This document shows, piece by piece, positions 20,617 to 28,283 of a DNA stretch of 32,655 nt. Below the pieces are notes generated by a model that ran no database searches, was not told the DNA's origin, and was given only the letters and a program-made list of their open reading frames with translations. Each line of letters starts with the position of its first letter. Position 1 is the stretch's first letter. The stretch comes from Pinguiococcus pyrenoidosus. Taxonomy: Eukaryota; Sar; Pinguiophyceae; Pinguiochrysidales; Pinguiochrysidaceae. The DNA is taken from positions 1 through 32,655 of the forward strand of contig JAAMXY010001314.1 in NCBI GenBank assembly GCA_019677205.1, in the 5' to 3' direction. Both the position numbers and the translations under genes were made by a program.

Positions 20617-20717
20617 ACGCATCGCCTACACCTTGCACGATCGCCAAGTTGTTGGTCAAGGTCTGGCTTTCCCGAGGGAAGCAGAAGCAAGGCGGAGAGA
20701 CTTCGGCGCCCTTTGAA

Positions 20718-21977
20718 TCAGCTCTTTGATTTCTCCAGTGTGCTCCAACTATCGCTCTCTGGCGTTGAGCTGGGTGCGTTCTGGGAGTGTGACTCCAGAA
20801 CACCCAATCCGTCCCCGCTATGCGCTGCTCTCGGAAGCGGCTTGACGGAATCCAACCTTCTCCCGCCGACAACTCCTCGTAGCACCTGCAGCAAGCGTGG
20901 CGTGGGCACCATCTCGCGAAGCAGCGGTCGAAGAAGCGGCCACAGGTAGAGCTTCCAGGGGTATATCAAGGTGATGAAGATCCCCGCCTCATTGGCGAAG
21001 CTCGACGGACGTGCCGAGGCCGGCATGGTCCATTGCCAGCATCGTCCCGAGAGGAACGTCTGCACGATCTCTGTCGCCACTCCAGAAAGGTTCAACAGCA
21101 CGAAGACCACCACGAGCACGCGCATAAGCTTCATCGACCGAACCGTCTTCCTCACCCCCTTGCTAGGCGGTTTGGAAAGCGCAGCTTTTGAATCTTCCAG
21201 CGCGCTGGCGGACGCCCTGTCCTTCGATGTTCCATACGCCGGCACGACTGTATCCTTCTTGATCAACTTCACGACCGGCTCGCTTCTTTCGCGCTTCCCA
21301 AGCTGCTCCAGGACCAGCGTCGCTGAGATGATGCAGCGGATGGCCAGACTACAGATTGCGGCGCCGAATACCAGGAACACTCCCACCAAGGAGTACGAGT
21401 GGAAAACGCCGTAGGAGCTGTCGACGGGCCTTATGGCCGTCCGGAGCCCGTACGACACCACAATACATACCGTCAGTACGCACACAAAAACGACCTCGAA
21501 GGGAGACCGCGGCAGCGCATCGGTCTTCTGGAGGGAGTCCAGCATCAACCTCAGATCCGTCGCAACAAAGAAATAGTAGGAGCAGACGGAGGCAACTTTC
21601 GCACCGAGAATGAAATTGCTCAAGGTGAGATCCATCACGCCGAGCTCCCCCAGCGGATCCAAGAAAAACAAGGCGCCCATCCATGTGGAAATCGTCGCAA
21701 AGAAGAGCTTCTGTCCCGAGCGCCGAGTCGACAGACTCAGGAGCCCGCCCAGCTCCCGAACCCGTCGCCCGATGATGTACGACAGAGCGACAGCACTCGT
21801 GAAGCACAAAGCCGACATGACGTTCCAGCGCAGCTGCGTGCCTGGTGCGCTCCTCTCGGTGAAGTCAATCGCGAGGACGTCGCAGGCGGGCTTGTCCATC
21901 CACTTGTCGTCTCGGGGAAGGTTCGGCCAGTCGCACGGGATCTCTTCGAGGTACTCCTTCGTGACGCTGCAGCCCAT
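20718..21977 (-). CDS. Seven-transmembrane protein, GPCR-like topology, unknown family
   Basis: Single exon, 419 residues from ATG 21977 (MGCSVTKEY) to TGA 20718. Seven hydrophobic segments fall near 52-72, 89-108, 118-140, 160-178, 194-220, 283-305 and 329-352. There is a long basic/Ser loop between TM5 and TM6 and a Ser-rich C-tail, as in GPCRs. The 50-residue N-terminus has three cysteines (C3, C15, C32) and could be extracellular. I see no DRY, NPxxY or other family-diagnostic motif, so function is open: receptor, transporter-like or sensor. The frame continues 14 codons upstream without an ATG and meets an in-frame TGA, so a spliced first exon with a signal peptide cannot be excluded. 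Confidence 0.65.
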   Translation of the reverse strand: MGCSVTKEYLEEIPCDWPNLPRDDKWMDKPACDVLAIDFTERSAPGTQLRWNVMSALCFTSAVALSYIIGRRVRELGGLLSLSTRRSGQKLFFATISTWMGALFFLDPLGELGVMDLTLSNFILGAKVASVCSYYFFVATDLRLMLDSLQKTDALPRSPFEVVFVCVLTVCIVVSYGLRTAIRPVDSSYGVFHSYSLVGVFLVFGAAICSLAIRCIISATLVLEQLGKRERSEPVVKLIKKDTVVPAYGTSKDRASASALEDSKAALSKPPSKGVRKTVRSMKLMRVLVVVFVLLNLSGVATEIVQTFLSGRCWQWTMPASARPSSFANEAGIFITLIYPWKLYLWPLLRPLLREMVPTPRLLQVLRGVVGGRRLDSVKPLPRAAHSGDGLGVLESHSQNAPSSTPESDSWSTLEKSKS

Positions 21978-22722
21978 CGTGATCCTGCAGGCATCTCCCG
22001 GCGCCCCCGACTTCCGCAAGTCCTCAGCCCGTCATGCTGAAGTCATCTCGGACGACGCCCATCACCGCTGGGTTGACCAAGTCGAGGATTGGCAGAACGC
22101 CACCAGACCTCTCCTTAGTCAGGATCGCGGGGGAAAAAAAACAGAAACCTGCTTTCGACTGCTCCCAAAACCTTGCCGTGAAGAATGGCCCATCGGACCA
22201 CCTGACTCCTCCCTCCTCGCGGTGTCCCGGACCTTCCCGGAGTTCAGCAGCGACTGAAGCTGCCCGGGCCGTTCTGCCTCCGGAGCAAAATTGCACTGTG
22301 AATCCACTGACTTGCACACAGCGCCACGGACGCCAGAGGGCGATGAAGCTGGACCTTGAGAAAAGGAAACGAGGGCATCTTCTACCAATGCTTCCTTTCT
22401 TTTCTTTTTTCTTTGAGGAGACAGGTCATCTCTCGACATCTCCGGCGATTGGAGATGACCGATGTACAGACCCCGGAGAGGACCATGCCCACGTCACAAT
22501 CCACAAGATCCAGAGTGAGTGCGTTGTACAGTGCGCACTGTGGCGTCGGTTCTTTAGCTTACGGGCCGCCCAGAGGGGCGATCCCCTGCACCAGATGCGG
22601 GTGGACTCGATCTACGAGTACGTTGAGTACAGTATGTTGAATGCATGTTCCGATGACACGTATAGTCTTCTTCTTCTTCTTCTTCTTCTCCAACTTCAAC
22701 TTCAACTCCGCAAAACCAGGAA
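21978..22722. other. Intergenic region between two minus-strand genes, with microsatellite
   Basis: 745 bp holding the promoter of the seven-TM gene and the 3' flank of the ankyrin-TPR gene. It contains a 14-bp perfect palindrome at 22528-22541 and a CTT microsatellite at 22666-22689. A 313-codon frame on the plus strand from ATG 22034 crosses it and continues antisense into the ankyrin-TPR gene. Its product is compositionally erratic and includes a translated microsatellite, so it is not called. Confidence 0.35.
22666..22689. repeat. (CTT)n microsatellite, about 8 units
   Basis: Eight uninterrupted TCT/CTT units are followed by two to three AACTTC hexamers up to about 22706. It sits just downstream of the stop codon of the ankyrin-TPR gene (GAA repeat on that strand), probably within its 3' UTR. 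Confidence 0.9.
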
Positions 22723-24165
22723 CTATTCCTGCTCTTGCTTGCTTGCCTGGTTTGCCTCTCGCCCTTGCCGAACGGCTTCCTTGAGGAGCTTCTTCAGCTG
22801 CTTGTTGGAAGTGTCCAGCTTCAGGCCACTCCAGAAAGCATTTGCCGCATCCTCGTATCGCCCGAGCGCCTGGGCCGCCAACCCGATGCGGACCCAGGCT
22901 TTCGGCCATGACGGATCGATTGCTTTGGTGACCCTTGCGTCATTCAACGCCTTCTCAAACTCGTTCATTGCGTAGAAGCACGCCGACCTGTTGGACCAGA
23001 TGGTCGCGGCCGAAGCGTCCTTCTCGAGCGCCTTGGTGTACAAGTCCAAGGCCGCGTCGTACTCCTTACTGATATACAAGCGGTTCGCTTGAGCTTTGAG
23101 CTCCATGGCCTCTGCGGCGTCTGCCTCGTTGGGAGGCTCCAGAGAGAGCCCACCAAGGTCAAGGTCCTCGACGGGGACGTCATCGGCCTCGTGCACCTGG
23201 TGCTCCTGGGTTTCTCCCTCATCCATCTTTGCCTCTTTGGCCCTCCTCGCAGCAGTGCGCGCCCGGCTCTCCCGATTGGCAACAGTCTTCTCCAGCACGG
23301 AGGAGATGTTCCCCTCGGAATCCATCTCGCTGAAGGGAAATAAAGCCTTGACCACCTCCTCGTGGCCGCTGGCTGCGGCCATGTCGATCGCGCGTTCGCC
23401 GCCGTCATTTCGCCAGGCGGCAGACTTCCTTCCCGTCTCCGTCTCAAGGATAGCCCGCACTGCCAGGAGGCTGCCAGCGTCCGCGCAGATGTGCAGCAGC
23501 GTCAGGTTGCCGTTCAAGACGAAGCCCGTGTCGGCGCCTCGCTTCACCAGCAGCTCCACGACGTCTCCCGATCCACCGCCAGCCGCCGCCATGATCACGG
23601 GAGTGATGCCCTGCTCATTGGCGCTATCCACCGCGGCCCCGAGGCCCAGCAGCGTGTCCACCGCCTCGAAGTGCCCATTGCCGGCGGCCCAGTGAAGCGG
23701 CGTCCCAGCGCCGCTTTGGAGGCTCAAGTCCGCGCCGTTGCCAACCAGGAGCTCCACCATCTTCACGCTCCCGAGGCCAGCCGCGTGGTGCAGCGGCGTC
23801 ACTCCGGACTTGTCCGTCCGATTTACATCCGCCTCCGCCTCCAACAGCATCTTCACCACCGCTCGCTGCCGTCCAGTCACCGCCAGATGAAGCGGAGTGT
23901 TGCCGTCCTCGTCCACTGCCTCCCACAGTTGCGGACAAGTTTCCAGCAGGAACTCCACGGCGTCTTCGCCGCCGTGGTTACAGGCGAAGTGGAGCGCACA
24001 GCGCCCGTGTGCGTCCTTGGTGTCCGAGAGCACTTCGGACGCGGCGTCGCTGCTGTGCGCCTCCAGGTACGCGCGGAGGGTGTCCACGTCGCCGTCCGCA
24101 GCGGCCGCGAAGAAGCTCTGCAGCTCGCCACGGAGCGCCTGTGCGCCCAGGTACTGCTCGTCCAT
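22723..24165 (-). CDS. Ankyrin repeat-TPR protein, co-chaperone-like
   Basis: Intronless, 480 residues from ATG 24165 to TAG 22723. Residues about 18-280 hold six or seven ankyrin repeats, with several clear G-x-TPLHxA units (DGNTPLHLA, SGVTPLHHAA, GTPLHWAA). A charged linker of about 70 residues follows. Three TPR units lie at about 350-455 (KAQANRLYISKEYDAALDLYTKAL, split over units; WSNRSACFYAMNEFEKAL; AWVRIGLAAQALGRYEDA). The TPR block resembles Hsp70/Hsp90-binding TPRs in having the N-x-x-N-R-S-A pattern. The protein is likely a cytosolic adaptor joining a chaperone to an ankyrin-bound client, but partners cannot be read from the sequence. It shares a divergent promoter with the small secreted protein gene. 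Confidence 0.85.
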   Translation of the reverse strand: MDEQYLGAQALRGELQSFFAAAADGDVDTLRAYLEAHSSDAASEVLSDTKDAHGRCALHFACNHGGEDAVEFLLETCPQLWEAVDEDGNTPLHLAVTGRQRAVVKMLLEAEADVNRTDKSGVTPLHHAAGLGSVKMVELLVGNGADLSLQSGAGTPLHWAAGNGHFEAVDTLLGLGAAVDSANEQGITPVIMAAAGGGSGDVVELLVKRGADTGFVLNGNLTLLHICADAGSLLAVRAILETETGRKSAAWRNDGGERAIDMAAASGHEEVVKALFPFSEMDSEGNISSVLEKTVANRESRARTAARRAKEAKMDEGETQEHQVHEADDVPVEDLDLGGLSLEPPNEADAAEAMELKAQANRLYISKEYDAALDLYTKALEKDASAATIWSNRSACFYAMNEFEKALNDARVTKAIDPSWPKAWVRIGLAAQALGRYEDAANAFWSGLKLDTSNKQLKKLLKEAVRQGREANQASKQEQE

Positions 24166-24591
24166 GGCACTGTGACGCCGGGCCAAAGGCGCGAAAACCC
24201 GCGAAGCGCTGGGGTAAACCCGTCCGGAGACTCTCCTCCAGAGGATTTCCTCTCCGCACTTCGCCGGAATCAGCTGACGGATCCGATTGGATCAGCTGAT
24301 GCCGAGGCGCGGGCGTTCTTATTCCGAAGGACAGGGACCTTCAACGTCCTCAGCTGATATCCAAGTCAGCGATCCGACGTCCGTCACAAAAGTTTTATGT
24401 TCGCATCTCAGGTTGGGCGGCAGTGTGCGGCGCGAGCGAATGCGCAGCACTCGTCGTTTGTCTTCGCGCTTCTCCAGCTTCTCGCTCCCCTGTAAATAGG
24501 AAGGAAAACGCACGGGAGCGTTTCGGCCGGCGAGCGGCCACCAGATCTGCGCTGGAAGCGCAAAGTGCACAACTGCAAGAGGCCTTCAAAC
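24166..24591. promoter_or_regulatory. Divergent promoter, ankyrin-TPR / small secreted protein
   Basis: 426 bp between divergent start codons, without coding content. It contains three copies of the palindrome TCAGCTGA described separately. GC content stays close to that of the genes, with no AT-rich island. Confidence 0.5.
24270..24357. promoter_or_regulatory. Three TCAGCTGA palindromes (E-box core CAGCTG)
   Basis: Perfect 8-bp palindromes occur at 24270-24277, 24292-24299 and 24350-24357 inside a divergent promoter. The core CAGCTG is a known bHLH-type E-box. A fourth copy lies at 27235-27242 upstream of the aminotransferase gene. By composition, one such 8-mer is expected about every 65 kb, so three in 88 bp is unlikely by chance. 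Confidence 0.5.
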
Positions 24592-25039
24592 ATGAGGTTC
24601 CTCGCTTTGCTAGCGCTGCTCCTGCTGGTGCAGCCCCTCTGCGCGACGCTCCAGGGACATAGGACATGGCTGGTTCGCGGTGGGAAGACTGTTAAGGTAC
24701 GGCGCTCCCGCGCGCGGCTCTTAAGGGCGCGATTTAAAAATAGATTCATAATTCCAGGTGGAGGCCACCGATGGCGAGGAGCAGACGAGCTCGAAGAAGG
24801 ATAGCGTCAGCCTGTCAAAGCCAGGTATGCTCCCACGAAGTGTGCTGGCGTGCGTGGCGTGGCTCATACGTGCGTTCTTCGTCCGCACAGGCCCTGCGAA
24901 GGTGTTCACCCTGTTTTGGCTGACTTTCTTCGACCCGACGTATGAGGAGCAGCTGAAGCCCAAGAAGAAGCTGAAATCGAAGGGCAAGTCCAAGAAGCCG
25001 AAGATATCAGGCACCGGATACAAGCTGGGCAGTGGATGA
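24592..25039 (+). CDS. Small signal-peptide protein with basic tail, unknown, 3 exons
   Basis: Exons are 24592-24696, 24758-24824 and 24891-25039, with introns of 61 and 66 bp, phases 0 and 1, giving 106 residues. Residues 1-18 are a strong signal peptide (MRFLALLALLLLVQPLCA). A polar middle is followed by a short hydrophobic patch, VFTLFWLTFFDP, at about 60-71, then a very Lys-rich tail (LKPKKKLKSKGKSKKPK) ending GSG. The splice phases fit exactly and all three exons share the codon bias of neighbours. The residue after the signal peptide is Thr, so the plastid aromatic motif is absent; ER or secretion is more likely. I do not recognise a family. The short hydrophobic patch plus basic tail is loosely like small ER membrane proteins. 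Confidence 0.65.
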
Positions 25040-25330
25040 TGTAGAGATAAAGATACGACTGCTTTCGAGGAAGCCTCCATCCACACCCATGCACACGGAC
25101 TCGAACGCCAAGACCGGGAATCAAAATCGTCACATGTGAGCCACTCCGCTGTCTTGCACCTCCCTCACGTGTGGACTGCGAATCACCACATACTAGAGCC
25201 ATGAAGCCGCCTCTCTGGGGCAGAGGATGATGCAGAGGACATCGAAGAGGGGGAAAGAACCCCTCCTCCTCACTTCGAGGGACGGCAACCAAAAAGGGTG
25301 GCCCCCCGTGCACCGAGCACAGGGGCCATC
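25040..25330. other. Convergent 3' intergenic region
   Basis: 291 bp between the stops of the small secreted protein gene and the convergent aminotransferase gene. The frame after TGA 25037-25039 stays open for a long way but has no recognisable content. A GTTCGAGTCC string near 25085-25095 (minus) does not fold into a tRNA T-arm. Confidence 0.4.
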
Positions 25331-27004
25331 CTACACCGCTATTGTCCAACCATACTTGTCTGGGGCGTCGCCCGACTGGATCCCGCGCACGCGGTTGTAC
25401 AGCTCGGTCATAATCGGGCCTGGTTCGTCATCGCCTGAGGAGAGCAGCGTAGAACCGCAAGGCGTCAGCATTTGCGTCCATCAACAGCACACATCAGCAG
25501 GAACGCAAGGAGAAGATGGCTTGCCGCGACTGGCTTTCAGTTCGTGGCAGGTGGTGGCAGCTCACCGATGCTGTAGATCTTCTCCTTGTGGTGCACCTTG
25601 TTCACGGGAGTGATCACGACGGCGGTGCCACAGGCGGCGGCCTCCTTCATGTCAGCGAGCTCCTCAATGTTGATGGCTCGCTCTTGCACCTCCATCCCCA
25701 TGTCTTCCGCAATCTTCTGCAGGCTCTTGTTCGTGATGCTCGGGAGAATGGCAGAGGAGGAAGGCGTCACGAAGACTCCCGCCTTGGTCACGCCAATAAA
25801 GTTTGACGTGCTGAACTCCTCGATCTGCGTCCTTGTCTGCGCATCGAGGTACAGGGCCACCGGGAAGCCGTTCGCCTTCGCTTGCATGTTTGGAAGGAGG
25901 TCCGCGGCGTAATTTCCCGCCACCTTTTCGTCGGATCGAATTGGCAACCGAGCAGGAAGTCGACGTCAGAAGTCCGAGTCACGAGGCCGAGCCGCGTGGG
26001 CGGGAGGCCGACGCCGACGGTGCCTGGTCTGGCTTCCGCGTACCTTGACGTTTCCCACCCCGCGAGGTGCCGCTCTGTCGAACTCGTCCACCACGACGGC
26101 GGTCACCGGCGACCCCAGTCCGCCCTTGTAGTAGTCCCCCACCGGCGTGCAGATCACGAGAAAGGCGTACTCCTCAGCGGGCTGAAGGCCGATCCGCGGG
26201 CCGGTGCCTGATGGGAGGACAACGGTGAATTCCTTGAAAGGCCTCGGCCGGGATGACCACCCTGCATTCGCAGCAAGACTGGCAGTACCTATGAGGAGAG
26301 GGCGGAGGTAGAGGGCACCGCCGCTGCCGTACGGGGGCACGTAGTCCAGATTCGCGCGAACGGCCATCTTGCAAGCCTCCACGAACTCCGCCTCACTGGG
26401 AGGAGGCATCCGGATCCGCTCGCACGAGCTCTTTAGTCGGGCGGCATTGGCCTGCGGTCTGAACAGCTTGACGCTGCCGTCGGGCTGGGCAAAAGCTTTG
26501 AGCCCTTCAAAGCAGGCCTAGTGCAAAGTGCAACAACGTCAGCGGCGGCGCTGCAGCTACGAAAAAGACGCACGTGGAGTGCATACCTGCCCGTAATGCA
26601 GAGCAGTGGCGCCAACGTTCATCGTGATGTCCGAGCCTTCCACAAGCTTCGCCGGCGACCAGACGCCGGTCTCCGCGGACCAGATCATCTATTTGACGTC
26701 GACGCACATCCAGAGTGAGACACCCTGCGTATTTCTTCTCCAGAGCGGCACTGAAGTGCAGTTCAACCCCCCCAAATGGGTCTCGCCAGAAGCGTAGTAG
26801 CGATACCTTGACGTGTCCCCGGGTTTCGCGGTACTGGAAGCCAAGATTCTCCCAGTCGAGGCCCGCGGTGCCCACTTCGAGGCCGGCCTCTTCCGTGGTC
26901 GCGGACAGAGACACGGTGGGCTGCCGGGCCGTCCGCAGCTTCGGAGCTGGAGCGAAAGCTTCACATGCTGCGAAGCTCAGCAGGAAGGCCAGGAGGAACG
27001 CCAT
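25331..27004 (-). CDS. Branched-chain amino acid aminotransferase, plastid-targeted, 6 exons
   Basis: Minus-strand exons are 27004-26807, 26688-26587, 26517-26289, 26207-26044, 25923-25566 and 25434-25331, with introns of 118, 69, 81, 120 and 131 bp, all GT-AG and phase-consistent, giving 384 residues. It is a fold-type IV PLP enzyme that interconverts Leu, Ile and Val with their 2-oxo acids using glutamate/2-oxoglutarate. Landmarks are ALHYGQACFEGLKAF, YLRPLLIGTG (made by joining exons 3 and 4), FLVICTPVGDYY, the PLP-binding Lys231 in GNVK-VAGNYAADLL exactly at the exon 4/5 junction, EEFSTSNFIGV, ITNKSLQKIA, and a C-terminus ending DKYGWTIAV supplied by exon 6. The N-terminus is a signal peptide followed by AFAPAPKLRTARQP, the aromatic +1 transit motif of red-type complex plastids. 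The family usually has GTSN where this has STSN. Confidence 0.93.
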
Positions 27005-28283
27005 CGTGAGCGAAACGACGAGGGCAACGCCGCAATGACGACAAGCAGACCCGCGACGGCCGTGAGAAGCGATGGCGACGAAATGCGAAAAGGCAAAACA
27101 AGCGAAAACCTATGTTTAATAACAATTTTCAAATAGGTTTTTTGTTACATAATTTCAATATTGTTACGTAGTTTCAATTATTATTTTCTCGAAAAATGGA
27201 AGTTCCAAAAGTACAAAATATTTAAAACTTTGTATCAGCTGACTTGGTTTCACCAAATCGATGGAACGATCCGAGTGGCGATCGTTCATCGCATCGTCCG
27301 TCGCTCCATTTCAGATTTCTGGTGCTCATGCTGTGAGACGATGCTCGGCCAATTGTGTTCTGTTCTAGAAGAGCGCAGAACGTGCTTGGATACTTGCCAA
27401 CGCTCGCTTCCTTTGCTTCCCTGCTTGGCTGCTTGCTTCTGCTTGGCTGGCGCGAATACCTGGCTGGCTGCGGCGTCGCTCGCTCGTGGCTGCGTGCGCG
27501 CGTGCGTCGCGGCAGCCAGACGACCCGGCCGCAGCAGAGGCCGAGTCCTCATCCTCGTGCATTGCTAGGCCGGCCGGAAGCTGCCCTCTCGTCTCCTCGC
27601 TCTTCAGAAGATTCAAACCTGGTAAAACCTACCCAGCTTCGGGGGCGCCAACACAGGTGCTCCGGTCAGATCCGAAGGCGGCTCCGCTGTTCCGCGCCTG
27701 GAACGGTCTGAGAAGCGGAAATCAAGTGAGCAGTTCATGAAGACGGCTTTCCTATTCGAGAACAGACGTAGCAGAAAGTGTACCAGCTCAGCTAAATTTC
27801 CGAAACCCAGCTCTCCGAACCAATCATGAACGGTTTAGAATCTGGATTTCCAGTACTTCACCTCCACGTCATCTCCAGTGGCCAATGGTGTCGGCTAGGC
27901 CGCTTGCGCCGCCGCGTACACAGCACGCAGAAGGATCTTGAGTCCAGCTCAGAATGTACGGCCACATCACATTCGCGTAAAGGCCAGCACCCACCGCAAC
28001 TTCCGGTGAGTCACCCTTCCCTGCCCCTTCACCAGCAGCAACGGCGCATCCGCTGCCGAAGGACCGCACAGGAGTGCAGCGCAGAGCGGCGAGGCAAGGA
28101 TTTGCAAGCGCGGAGACGCGGCGGGGAGTCGCAGTGGCCGACTTCGCGGCGGAATCTCCCGAGAGATCTTGGAACACCAGCAATCCAGCCGCCTTCGGGG
28201 GCAGCGAAGCCTCAGCAGAAGTAGCGCGCCGGCCGGTGGCGACTCGCGGAGCATCGACAGCTGCTTCGGGCGAGCACGGAAGC
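27005..28283. promoter_or_regulatory. Divergent intergenic region, aminotransferase / ankyrin protein
   Basis: About 1.28 kb upstream of both genes. Positions 27105-27235 form an AT-rich island, ending in a TCAGCTGA palindrome at 27235-27242. From 27405 to 27520 the sequence is low-complexity, with repeated TGCTTGGCTG-like units. The stretch 27826-28283 may contain upstream exons of the ankyrin gene: frame 1 from ATG 27826 could splice at donor 28006 to acceptor 28080 in phase 0. This is not supported by any motif. Confidence 0.4.

Noticed and set aside
22034-22975. 313-codon plus-strand frame from ATG 22034
   Set aside because: It translates a microsatellite into Leu/Gln runs and overlaps the ankyrin-TPR coding sequence antisense. 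It has no recognisable domain, though its length keeps a small doubt.
25080-25100. tRNA-like GTTCGAGTCC on the minus strand
   Set aside because: The flanking bases do not form a five-pair T-stem and no acceptor or anticodon arm can be found.
25037-25200. TGA of the small secreted protein read as selenocysteine
   Set aside because: The protein ends Gly-Ser-Gly before TGA and is followed by a long open frame. The expected Gly-Gly-Sec-Gly context and a nearby true stop are missing, and no SECIS-like element is evident.
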